From assembly GCA_965243335.1 (NCBI GenBank), contig OZ251545.1, positions 3,906,001 to 3,970,000 of the forward strand: a stretch of DNA of 64,000 nucleotides, written 5' to 3'. Under the pieces are notes generated by a model. That model was not told the DNA's origin, did not search any database, and saw only the letters and a list, made by a program, of their open reading frames with translations. Every line of letters begins with the position of its first letter. Position 1 is the first letter of the stretch. Positions 17,163 through 25,017 of this stretch are shown piece by piece. Origin of the DNA: JAJDXW01 sp965243335 (GTDB lineage Bacteria > Pseudomonadota > Gammaproteobacteria > HK1). The translations under genes were made by a program, and so were the position numbers.

Positions 17163-18729
17163 GGCGCCGGCGGGCCGCCCCGAGAAGGCAGAGCAACCCG
17201 GCCCCGACCGACGCGAAGCCGGGCCAGGGGCCGTAGAGCTCGGCCGGGCGGCCGAGCAGGAGCGCGCCCGCGACGACGAGGCCCGCCCCGGCGATCGCGA
17301 GGACGACGGGGCCGCTCTCCCGCGCGGGGGGAGCGGTCCGCCCGGGCGGGGGAAGGGCCGTCTGGCGCTTCAGGTAGTCGTGGAGGAGCTCGGGAAGCTC
17401 GGGCGCGAGGTGTATCCAGCGCGGCAGCCGGCCGCGCACCCGCTCCGCGACCGCCCGCACCGACGCCTGGTCCCGCATCCACTGCTCGAGGATGGGCCGG
17501 CCGGTGGCCCACAGGTCGAAGTCGGGATAGAGCTGCCGGGCCAGCCCCTCGATGTGCAGCAGGGTCTTCTGCAGGAGCACGAGCTGCGGCTGCACCTCCA
17601 TCTCGAAGCGCCGCGCGGTGCGGATGAGGCGCACCAGAAGCTCCGCGAAGGAGATCTCCTTCAGCGGGCGGTGGACGATGGGCTCGCACACCGCGCGGAT
17701 CGCGGACTCGAACTCCTCCGCCCGGACATGGGGCGGGACCCACCCCGAGGCGACGTGCAGCTCCGCCACCTCCCGGTAGTCGCCCTGGAGGAAGGCGAAG
17801 AGGTTCGCGGCCAGGTAGCGCTGGTCCTCGGCGCCGAGGCTCCCCATGATGCCGAAGTCCACCGCGATGTAGTGCGGCGAATCGCGGGAGACGAAGATGT
17901 TCCCGGGGTGCAGGTCGGCATGGAAGAAGTTGTGGCGGAAGACCTGGGTGAAGAAGATCTCCGCCCCCCGCTCGGCGAGCAGCTCGAGGTCGAGCCCCGC
18001 TTCGCGGAGCGCCGCGACGTCGTCCACCGGGATGCCGTCGATCCGGTCGAGGACGAGCACGTCGCGCCGGGTGTGCGACCAGTGCGCCTGCGGTACTTCG
18101 AGCAGCCCGGTCCCGAGGAAGTTGCGCCGCAGGGTCGAGGCGGCCGCGCCCTCGCGCAGCATGTCGAGCTCGTCGAGGAGGATCTTCTCGAACTCGGCGA
18201 CGACCGCGGCCGGGCGGAGCCAGCGCACGGCCGGAACGAAGCGCTCCGCGAGCCGGGCGATGAGACGCAGGAGGCCGGCGTCGCGCCGGATCACCTTCTC
18301 GAGCGCCGGGCGCACCACCTTGACGACGACCGGCGCCCCGCCCGGAAGCCGGGCCGGGTGCACCTGCGCGATCGACGCGGACGCGAGCGGGGTCTCGTCG
18401 AACTCCTCGAACCACTCCCCGATCGGCGAGCCGAGCGAGCGCTCCACGATCCCCCGCGCCGCCTCGCCGGAGAAGGGGGGCACGTGGTCGCGGAGGAGGG
18501 CGAGCTCCTTCGCGACGTCTTCGGGGACGAGGTCCGGGCGCGCGGACAGGGCCTGACCGAACTTGACGAAGATGGGGCCGAGGGTCTCGAGGGTCTTGCG
18601 GATCCGGACCCCACGCGGGACCCGGCGCGCATCGCGGGCCTTGCCGGTCAGGGCGTCGAGCACGACCAGGTCGAGCCGATGCCGCATCGCGACCCCCGCG
18701 ATGCGGAGCAAGCGCAACAACCTTCCCAT
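17158..18729 (-). CDS. ubiB: Ubiquinone biosynthesis kinase-like protein UbiB
   Basis: 523 aa. An atypical ABC1/ADCK-family kinase needed for coenzyme Q synthesis; it binds membrane-embedded intermediates. The KxGQ motif is in LGPIFVKFGQALSARPDLVP. Further blocks are PLASASIAQVHPARLPGG, HADLHPGNIFVSRD (catalytic loop) and VDFGIMGSLG (DFG). Two C-terminal hydrophobic helices (VVLAIAGAGLVVAGALLLG and GFASVGAGLLCLLG) anchor it. Downstream of ubiJ in the ubiE-ubiJ-ubiB order standard for gammaproteobacteria. Confidence 0.95.
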   Translation of the reverse strand: MGRLLRLLRIAGVAMRHRLDLVVLDALTGKARDARRVPRGVRIRKTLETLGPIFVKFGQALSARPDLVPEDVAKELALLRDHVPPFSGEAARGIVERSLGSPIGEWFEEFDETPLASASIAQVHPARLPGGAPVVVKVVRPALEKVIRRDAGLLRLIARLAERFVPAVRWLRPAAVVAEFEKILLDELDMLREGAAASTLRRNFLGTGLLEVPQAHWSHTRRDVLVLDRIDGIPVDDVAALREAGLDLELLAERGAEIFFTQVFRHNFFHADLHPGNIFVSRDSPHYIAVDFGIMGSLGAEDQRYLAANLFAFLQGDYREVAELHVASGWVPPHVRAEEFESAIRAVCEPIVHRPLKEISFAELLVRLIRTARRFEMEVQPQLVLLQKTLLHIEGLARQLYPDFDLWATGRPILEQWMRDQASVRAVAERVRGRLPRWIHLAPELPELLHDYLKRQTALPPPGRTAPPARESGPVVLAIAGAGLVVAGALLLGRPAELYGPWPGFASVGAGLLCLLGAARRRL

Positions 18730-18750
18730 CGGGTCCGGGGGCGGCCGGGC

Positions 18751-19662
18751 TCAGCGCACCCGGTCGAGCCGTTCCTCGAGCTCCGCCGCCTTGTCGATGA
18801 GCGCCCGGACCCCGCCGGTGAAACGGGCGCGGGTCGAGGGGTCCGGGACGACCCGCGCCTCCTCCTCGAGGTACTCCGCGAGGTCGTCCACCAGCCGGGC
18901 CGCCGTCCGGCGGGCCTGGAACACCCGCCCGACCACCGTCCGGGAGACCGCGTGCGCGACGACCCCGCCCGCCGCGCGCGCGAGCAGCGCCTCGTAGTCG
19001 GGCTCGATCCGGCGAAGGAGCTGCACGAACCCCGCCCGGGCCTCGGGGCTGCCGTGCGCCTCGATCCGCCCGAAGGGGTCTTCGGGCGGGGGCTCGCGGC
19101 GGACCGCGCCGAAGAGGCGGAGGAAGTCGGGGACGCTCCCCGTGAGCACGAGGTCGGCACGGCCGGCGGCGGCCCGCCCGCCCGCCCCATCCGCCTGATC
19201 CGTCCAGTCCGCCCGGCTCGCCCGGCTCGCCGGGGCGTCCTCCCGCCCGCCCCCGACCGTCGTCGGGCCGCCCGCTTCCTCTCCGTCGGCGGCGGCCCCG
19301 GCCTCCCGGTGGACGGGACCCGCCACCGCCTCCTCCTCGCCGCCGGCGGGCGGGGCGCCCGCCTCCGGTCGGACGGGTTCAGCGGCAGGCGAGGCGCCCG
19401 CGCCCTCCTCCCTCGGGGCCTCCGCGCCGGCTTCCCGCCCCGCCTCGCGCTCTTCCTCGCGGACCCGGCGCGGGGGCAGGACCCGGAGCGCCCCATCCCG
19501 CACCTCGATCTCGAGACCGCGGCCCGACCCCCGCACCACGAGCGCGAGCCGCCGGCCCTCGCTCTCGCGCAGCAGCTCCGGCAGGTCCGGGTCGACACCC
19601 TCGGCGAGGGCGGAGACCCCGCGCCCGATCCCCTCGAACAGGAGGTCGACCGGGGCGCTCAC
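18751..19662 (-). CDS. ubiJ: Ubiquinone biosynthesis accessory factor UbiJ (SCP2 domain)
   Basis: 303 aa versus about 200 in E. coli. The N-terminus MSAPVDLLFEGIGRGVSALAE and LVLTGSVPDFLRLF are SCP2-type lipid-binding parts. The C-terminus has the helical AARLVDDLAEYLEEEARVVP block typical of UbiJ, which holds the hydrophobic Q intermediate within the Ubi complex. A low-complexity Glu/Ala/Gly/Pro stretch of about 100 residues splits the SCP2 domain. The GTG start at 19662 overlaps the ubiE stop (GTGA). Confidence 0.85.
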   Translation of the reverse strand: MSAPVDLLFEGIGRGVSALAEGVDPDLPELLRESEGRRLALVVRGSGRGLEIEVRDGALRVLPPRRVREEEREAGREAGAEAPREEGAGASPAAEPVRPEAGAPPAGGEEEAVAGPVHREAGAAADGEEAGGPTTVGGGREDAPASRASRADWTDQADGAGGRAAAGRADLVLTGSVPDFLRLFGAVRREPPPEDPFGRIEAHGSPEARAGFVQLLRRIEPDYEALLARAAGGVVAHAVSRTVVGRVFQARRTAARLVDDLAEYLEEEARVVPDPSTRARFTGGVRALIDKAAELEERLDRVR

Positions 19663-20390
19663 CGGTAGCCCCGATGCACCGCGACCACCCCCGCGCTCAG
19701 GTTGAAGCACCGGCCCCGCCGGAAGCCGGCCGCCCGCATCATGTCGAGCAGGGCCTCCTGGTCCGGGTGCATCCGGATCGACTCGGCGAGGTAGCGGTAC
19801 GCGGCCTCGTCGCCGGCCACGAGCCGGCCGACCCGCGGGAGGACCGAGAAGGAATAGCGGTCGTACAGCGGGCGGAGCGCGGGGACCGTCACGCGGGAGA
19901 ACTCCAGGACGACGAGCCGCCCGGACGGGCGCAGGCACTCCCGGACCGCCTCGAGCGCCCTCTCGATCCGGGTCACGTTGCGGAGCCCGAACCCCATCAG
20001 CACGCAGTCGAAGCTGCCCGGGGCGAAGGGCAGGCGCTCGGCGTCCGCGCAGACGAAGCGGAGGCGCCCGGCCGGGGCGCGGTCGAGGAGCCGGCTCCGG
20101 CCGACGTCGAGCATGGCCGGGTTCACGTCCGCCACGACCACCTCCCCGGCCCCCCGGGCGAGGGCGAGCCGCGCGAGGTCGCCGGTGCCGCCCGCGAGGT
20201 CGAGGACCCGGTCCCCCGGCCGCAGCCGCGCCGCGAGGATGCAGAACCGCTTCCAGAGCCGGTGCAGGCCGAAGGACATGAGGTCGTTCATGAGGTCGTA
20301 GCGGGGGGCCACCGACGAGAAGACCTCGCCGACCCGCGCCGCCTTGTCCCCTTCGTCGACCCGCTCGTAGCCGAAGTGCGTCGCGTTCAT
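19659..20390 (-). CDS. ubiE: Demethylmenaquinone/2-methoxy-6-polyprenyl-1,4-benzoquinol methyltransferase
   Basis: 243 aa. The SAM-dependent C-methyltransferase of quinone synthesis. FGYERVDEGDKAARVGEVFSS and YDLMNDLMSFGLHRLWKR at the N-terminus are diagnostic of UbiE. VLDLAGGTGDLAR is the SAM motif, and GFGLRNVTRIERALEAVREC and LEFSRVTVPALRPLYDRYSF are the later signatures. First of the three-gene ubi operon, 24 bases after hslU. Confidence 0.95.
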   Translation of the reverse strand: MNATHFGYERVDEGDKAARVGEVFSSVAPRYDLMNDLMSFGLHRLWKRFCILAARLRPGDRVLDLAGGTGDLARLALARGAGEVVVADVNPAMLDVGRSRLLDRAPAGRLRFVCADAERLPFAPGSFDCVLMGFGLRNVTRIERALEAVRECLRPSGRLVVLEFSRVTVPALRPLYDRYSFSVLPRVGRLVAGDEAAYRYLAESIRMHPDQEALLDMMRAAGFRRGRCFNLSAGVVAVHRGYR

Positions 20391-20414
20391 CGCCGGGGCC
20401 CCCCGCCGTCCGGG

Positions 20415-21731
20415 CTAGAGGATGTAGCGGGCGAGGTCCTCGTTCCCGAGCAGCTCGCCCAGCTCGCGGTCCACGTAGGCGGCGTCGATGACCACCGGCT
20501 CGCCCCCCCGGTCCGGCGCCTCGAAGGAGATCGACTCGAGGAGCCGCTCCATCACCGTGTGCAGGCGGCGGGCCCCGATGTTCTCGGTGCGCTCGTTCAC
20601 CTGCCACGCGACCTCCGCGATGCGCCCGACCCCGTCCTCCGCGAACTCGATCCGGACCTCCTCGGTCCCCATCAGGGCCGAGTACTGGGCGGTCAGGGAG
20701 GCGTCGGGCTCGGTCAGGATCCGGACGAAGTCGTCCGTCCCGAGGGCGTCCAGCTCCACCCGGATCGGCAGCCGCCCCTGCAGCTCGGGGATGAGGTCGG
20801 AGGGGCGCGCGACGTGGAACGCCCCCGACGCGATGAACAGGATGTGGTCCGTCCGCACCATCCCGTAGCGGGTGTTCACGGTGCTGCCCTCGACCAGGGG
20901 CAGGAGGTCGCGCTGCACCCCTTCGCGCGAGACGTCCGTCCCCTGGTACTCGCTGCGGCGGGCGACCTTGTCGATCTCGTCGATGAACACGATCGCCTGC
21001 TCCTCGGTGTCGCGGAGCGCGCGCGCCTTCAGCTCCTCGTCGTCGACGAGCTTCGCCGCCTCCTCCTCGCCGAGGAGCCGCATCGCCTCCTTCACCGGGA
21101 CCGAGCGGGTCCGGGTCCGCCCGGCCCCGAGGTTCTGGAACAGCCCCTGGAGCTGGCTGGTCATCTCCTCCATGCCGGGCGGGGCCATGATCTCGACGCC
21201 GACCTGCGGGGCGTTCACGTCGATCTCGACCTCGCGCTCGTCGAGCTTCCCGTCGCGGAGGAGGGCGCGGAACTTCTCCCGCGTCTCCGAGCCGGACGGG
21301 GCCCCGTCCCTCCGGTCGCCCGGCAGCAGGACGTCGAGGAGGCGCTCCTCGGCGTTCGCCTCCGCCCGGCGCCGCACCTTCTCCGTCGCCCGGCTGCGGG
21401 CCAGCGAGATCGCCACGTCGACGAGGTCGCGGATGATCGACTCCACGTCCCGGCCGACGTAGCCCACCTCCGTGAACTTGGTCGCCTCGACCTTGATGAA
21501 CGGGGCCCCCGCGAGGCGCGCGAGCCGGCGGGCGATCTCCGTCTTGCCGACCCCCGTCGGCCCGATCATGAGGATGTTCTTCGGGGTGATCTCGCGGCGC
21601 AGCTCGTCGTCGAGCTGGGCCCGCCGCCAGCGGTTGCGGAGCGCGATCGCGACCGCCCGCTTCGCCCGGCCCTGCCCGATGATGTGCTTGTCCAGCTCGT
21701 GGACGATCTCGCGGGGCGTCATCTCCGACAT
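20415..21731 (-). CDS. hslU: ATP-dependent protease ATPase subunit HslU
   Basis: 438 aa. AAA+ unfoldase that feeds the HslV peptidase. MTPREIVHELDKHIIGQGRA at the N-terminus, Walker A GPTGVGKTEIARRLA, Walker B IVFIDEIDKVA, sensor-1 ILFIASGAFHV, the arginine-finger region RTENIGARRLHTVMERLLE, and the C-terminal EDLARYIL tail that docks into HslV are all present. Lies 17 bases after hslV. Confidence 0.96.
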   Translation of the reverse strand: MSEMTPREIVHELDKHIIGQGRAKRAVAIALRNRWRRAQLDDELRREITPKNILMIGPTGVGKTEIARRLARLAGAPFIKVEATKFTEVGYVGRDVESIIRDLVDVAISLARSRATEKVRRRAEANAEERLLDVLLPGDRRDGAPSGSETREKFRALLRDGKLDEREVEIDVNAPQVGVEIMAPPGMEEMTSQLQGLFQNLGAGRTRTRSVPVKEAMRLLGEEEAAKLVDDEELKARALRDTEEQAIVFIDEIDKVARRSEYQGTDVSREGVQRDLLPLVEGSTVNTRYGMVRTDHILFIASGAFHVARPSDLIPELQGRLPIRVELDALGTDDFVRILTEPDASLTAQYSALMGTEEVRIEFAEDGVGRIAEVAWQVNERTENIGARRLHTVMERLLESISFEAPDRGGEPVVIDAAYVDRELGELLGNEDLARYIL

Positions 21732-21748
21732 CGGCTATCCGTCCTCCC

Positions 21749-22306
21749 TCACCCGCCGGCCCCGTCCAGCTCTTCCAGGGTGCGCCCGTCGTTGGTGTAG
21801 ATGCAGATCTCGGCCGCGACGGCGAGGCTCTTCTCGACGATGGCGCGCGCGTCGAGCGCGCTGTTCTCGTAGAGCGCGCGGGCGGCCGCGAGGGCGTAGG
21901 GGCCGCCCGAGCCGATCGCGGCCACCGGATGCTCGGGCTCCACCACGTCGCCGTTGCCGGAGAGCACGAGGGTCACGGAGCGGTCCGCGACCACGAGCAT
22001 CGCTTCGAGCCGGCGCAGGATCCGGTCCGTCCGCCAGTCCTTGGCGAGCTCCACGGCCGCCCGCGGGAGCTGCCCGGAGTGCTGATCCAGCTTGCCCTCG
22101 AAGCGTTCGAGGAGGGTGAACGCGTCGGCCGTGCCCCCCGCGAACCCCGCGAGCACCGTCCCCTGGTGGAGGCGGCGGACCTTCCTCGCGTTCCCCTTGA
22201 TGACCGTCGCGCCGAGGGTGACCTGCCCGTCCGCGCCGATGACGACCCGCCCGCCCCGGCGGGCCGCGAGCACGGTCGTGCCGACCGTCGCGCCCGTACC
22301 GGTCAC
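21749..22306 (-). CDS. hslV: ATP-dependent protease peptidase subunit HslV
   Basis: 185 aa. Threonine peptidase of the HslUV complex. Starting at GTG 22306 gives a 9-residue leader that is removed to expose the catalytic Thr of TTVLAARR. GADGQVTLGATVIKGNARKV and GFAGGTADAFTLLERFEGKL follow, then IGSGGPYALAAARAL. The GTG overlaps the xerC stop (GTGA), so xerC, hslV and hslU form one coupled operon. Confidence 0.95.
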   Translation of the reverse strand: MTGTGATVGTTVLAARRGGRVVIGADGQVTLGATVIKGNARKVRRLHQGTVLAGFAGGTADAFTLLERFEGKLDQHSGQLPRAAVELAKDWRTDRILRRLEAMLVVADRSVTLVLSGNGDVVEPEHPVAAIGSGGPYALAAARALYENSALDARAIVEKSLAVAAEICIYTNDGRTLEELDGAGG

Positions 22307-23289
22307 GGGCGCGGGCCGCCGCCCCGCCCCCCGCGCCGCGCCCGCGGGTGGGCCTCGTCGTAGACCGCGGCGAGGTGCTGGAAGTCGAGGTGGGTGTAGA
22401 TCTGGGTCGTCCCGAGGTCGGCGTGCCCGAGCAGCTCCTGCACCGCCCGCAGGTCGCCGCTCGATTCGAGGAGGTGGCTCGCGAACGAGTGGCGGAGCAT
22501 GTGGGGATGGAGGTCGATCCCGTGCCGGGCCGCGAAGCGCCGGACCCGGTCCTGGATCGCGCGCGCCCCGAGCCGCCGCCCGGAGCGGCTGACGAACACC
22601 GCCGGCTCCTCGCCGCCCTGCCGGACCGCGAGCCACCGGCGGAGGGCCTCCCGGGCCTTCCGGCCGACGGGGACGATCCGGCGCTTCGACCCCTTGCCGA
22701 GCACGCTGACCACGCCCGAGGCGAGGTCGAGGTCGGCGATCGACAGCCCCTGCGCCTCGGCGAGGCGAAGGCCGGAGGAGTAGAGGAGCTCGAGGATCGC
22801 GTGGTCGCGCACCGCCTCGTAGCCCTGCGGAGGATCCCCGTCGAGGAGGTCGGCCGTCTCGTCGGGGTCGAGCGCCTTCGGGAGGCGCCGCGCCACCTTC
22901 GGGGCGCGCACCGAGCGGGCGGGGTTGTGCTCCGCGAGCCCCTCGCGGATCAGGAAGTCGAAGAAGGTGCGAAGCGCCGACAGCCGGCGCTGGATGGAGC
23001 GGCCGGAGAGGCCGTTGCGGTGGCGCCGGGCCGCGAAGCCCTGGACCTCCGCCGCGGTGAGGGCCGTCCAGCCGTCGTGCCCGGCGCCGGCGAAGCAGCC
23101 CGCCGCGTCTTCGAGGTCCCGGCGGTAGGCGGCGCGGGTGTGCGGCGAGAGCCGCCGCTCGTGCTCCAGGCCCCGGAGGAACGCCTCGAGAGGCTCCGTC
23201 CAGACCGGCGCCGGGGGCGGGGCCGGAGGGGAGGACGATGCCGGGGGCGGGGCGGAGGTTCGCGGGCTCATCGAGGGACCTTCGTCCAT
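22303..23289 (-). CDS. xerC: Tyrosine recombinase XerC
   Basis: 328 aa from the ATG at 23289 (a second ATG at 23271 is possible). Resolves chromosome dimers at dif with XerD. An N-terminal SAM-like core-binding domain (LEHERRLSPHTRAAYRRDLE) precedes the catalytic domain: LYSSGLRLAEAQGL with Arg-I, KGSKRRIVPVG with the Lys, HPHMLRHSFASHLLE with HxxR, GHADLGTTQIYTHLD with the final His and nucleophilic Tyr. The N-terminal 30 residues are Pro/Ser-rich. Adjacent to hslVU as in many proteobacteria. Confidence 0.94.
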   Translation of the reverse strand: MDEGPSMSPRTSAPPPASSSPPAPPPAPVWTEPLEAFLRGLEHERRLSPHTRAAYRRDLEDAAGCFAGAGHDGWTALTAAEVQGFAARRHRNGLSGRSIQRRLSALRTFFDFLIREGLAEHNPARSVRAPKVARRLPKALDPDETADLLDGDPPQGYEAVRDHAILELLYSSGLRLAEAQGLSIADLDLASGVVSVLGKGSKRRIVPVGRKAREALRRWLAVRQGGEEPAVFVSRSGRRLGARAIQDRVRRFAARHGIDLHPHMLRHSFASHLLESSGDLRAVQELLGHADLGTTQIYTHLDFQHLAAVYDEAHPRARRGGRGGGPRP

Positions 23290-23540
23290 GTTTCGACCGG
23301 CCTCCGACCGGCGCGGCGCCGGAGAACGGCGGGGCAGGTTATCAGAACGGCGCGGCCGGCGGCCCCCCGGTCTTCGCGAAGCCGGCGATCCTCGCGCCGC
23401 GGCCGGCGCGGCTCGTCACGGTCGGCGCTCGTCGGACCGTTCGTATTGAGGACCTTCATCGAGCTCCGCCTGACGGCCCCGGTTGCGGATCGTCCGGAGC
23501 CTCCGAAGTGAAAATATCGGATTGAGGAACCCGCCTTGCA

Positions 23541-24002
23541 TCACCGGTCATTCGCCGCCGCCGCCATTTTCGAGAAATAATCCTGGATCAGATGGTTGGG
23601 AATGGCAGCGTTCCGCCTCTCCTTGCGCCATACGACGTCCCACGGGGTCCCCGGAGCATGAGTGATCTGGGACAGCCTGATTCCGGACAGGAGCCCGTAA
23701 TCCCGCGAGACCTGCCCGACGAGGTCCGCCTGGCGATCGTTCAGGTCCTCCGCCGGGGCGGGGACCGGGCCTTCGATATTGCCTCCCCCATACCTCTTGA
23801 AGCTGTGGTACACGTCAGCGATCACCGGGCCGTAGCGCCAGGCCTCGACAGGCTGGAGGATCAGCGGCTCCTCGTACAGCCCGAGCATCCATCCGTGACA
23901 GAAGTAGGTGAGCTTGATGGCATGCATCGGGGTACAGAGCCGATCCGCCTCGCGGGCCTGCTTCACGAGCTCGTTCGCGACCGTCCGGGCATCGAGCTTC
24001 AT
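23541..24002 (-). CDS. Panacea-domain (SocA/GepA-like, DUF4065) protein
   Basis: 153 aa. MHAIKLTYFCHGWMLGLYEE, PVEAWRYGPVIADVYHSFKR and THAPGTPWDVVW are the conserved blocks of this family. Panacea proteins often act as antitoxins paired with very diverse toxins, and SocA acts as a proteolytic adaptor antitoxin. No obvious toxin is next to it; only a small 68-aa frame overlaps its start (ATGA at 24002). Positions 23290-23540 upstream of xerC hold no recognisable gene. Confidence 0.8.
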   Translation of the reverse strand: MKLDARTVANELVKQAREADRLCTPMHAIKLTYFCHGWMLGLYEEPLILQPVEAWRYGPVIADVYHSFKRYGGGNIEGPVPAPAEDLNDRQADLVGQVSRDYGLLSGIRLSQITHAPGTPWDVVWRKERRNAAIPNHLIQDYFSKMAAAANDR

Positions 24003-24205
24003 CGACGGCCTCCCAGGGGCCCTGCCGCCCCCTGGAGGCCCCGAGTACGAGGCCCGTCCCCGGAGCGCGCCGCCGCGCGGACGGCCGCCGCACGGTCGAA
24101 ATCTCCGCCGTGCACGGCGTCAGGAACGCGAAGGCCGGGAGCCCCGCTGCGGTCGATCGGGTGGACATCGGACATGGGGGCAGGGTGACAGGGGAGAACG
24201 GGCAT
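23999..24205 (-). CDS. Small hypothetical ORF overlapping the Panacea gene start
   Basis: 68 codons with internal MSDVHPIDRSGAPG. It ends in a TGA that overlaps the Panacea ATG by four bases, the arrangement expected of a translationally coupled partner. The composition (Arg/Gly/Ala-rich) is also compatible with a chance frame. No family recognised. The rest of 24206-24359 has no gene. Confidence 0.25.
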   Translation of the reverse strand: MPVLPCHPAPMSDVHPIDRSGAPGLRVPDAVHGGDFDRAAAVRAAARSGDGPRTRGLQGAAGPLGGRR

Positions 24206-24359
24206 GACAAGGGACGAACCGGCCGTCGTGCGTAGGGATACGGCTCGTCGCCGGTCATGGCGTCCTACGGGACACGACGCCGTCCGAGCCCTTGACGAAG
24301 CCCGCGGCCGCCCGTTCCGGCCGGTTCGGGCGCGAGATGGCGCGCGAGCGCGGCCGGCC

Positions 24360-24986
24360 TCACACCCCGTTCCGGGGGCAGAGGTCGGCCGCCACGCACG
24401 CCTCGCAGCGGGGGCGGCGCGCGGTGCAGGTGTAGCGCCCGTGGAGGATGAGCCAGTGGTGGGCGTGGCGGCGGTACTCGCCGGGCACGTTCGCGAGGAG
24501 CCCTTCCTCCACCTCCCGGACGTTCCGGCCGGGGGCGAGCCCGGTCCGGTTCGAGACCCGGAAGATGTGGGTGTCGACGGCGATCGTCTCCTCCCCGAAC
24601 GCGGTGTTGAGCACCACGTTCGCGGTCTTGCGGCCGACCCCCGGCAGGGCCTCCAGCGCCTCGCGCGTGCGCGGGACCTCCCCGCCGTGGCGCTCCACCA
24701 GCAGCTCGCAGGCCCGGACGAGGTTGCGCGCCTTGCTGTTGAAGAGCCCGATGGTGCGGATCCGCTCCCTCACCCCCTCCACCCCGAGCGCGGCCATCGC
24801 CTGCGGGGTCGGGGCCGCCGCGAAGAGGCCGGGGGTCGCGGCGTTGACGCTCCGGTCGGTGGCCTGGGCGGACAGGATCACCGCCGCCAGCAGCTCGAAG
24901 GGGCTGGCGTAGTCGAGCTCGGTGGACGGGGCGGGGTCGGCCGCCGCCAGCCGTTCGAAGAACGAACGGACCGCCTCCGGGGACAC
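24360..24986 (-). CDS. nth: Endonuclease III
   Basis: 208 aa, the usual length. A DNA glycosylase/AP lyase for oxidised pyrimidines. LLAAVILSAQATDRSVNAAT, the helix-hairpin-helix LPGVGRKTANVVL with the catalytic Lys, and AVDTHIFRVSNR with the catalytic Asp are present. The C-terminal CTARRPRCEACVAADLC gives the four Cys of the [4Fe-4S] cluster. Confidence 0.95.
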   Translation of the reverse strand: MSPEAVRSFFERLAAADPAPSTELDYASPFELLAAVILSAQATDRSVNAATPGLFAAAPTPQAMAALGVEGVRERIRTIGLFNSKARNLVRACELLVERHGGEVPRTREALEALPGVGRKTANVVLNTAFGEETIAVDTHIFRVSNRTGLAPGRNVREVEEGLLANVPGEYRRHAHHWLILHGRYTCTARRPRCEACVAADLCPRNGV

Positions 24987-25017
24987 CGCTCCCTGCCTGC
25001 CTCGGCGACCGCGACCG

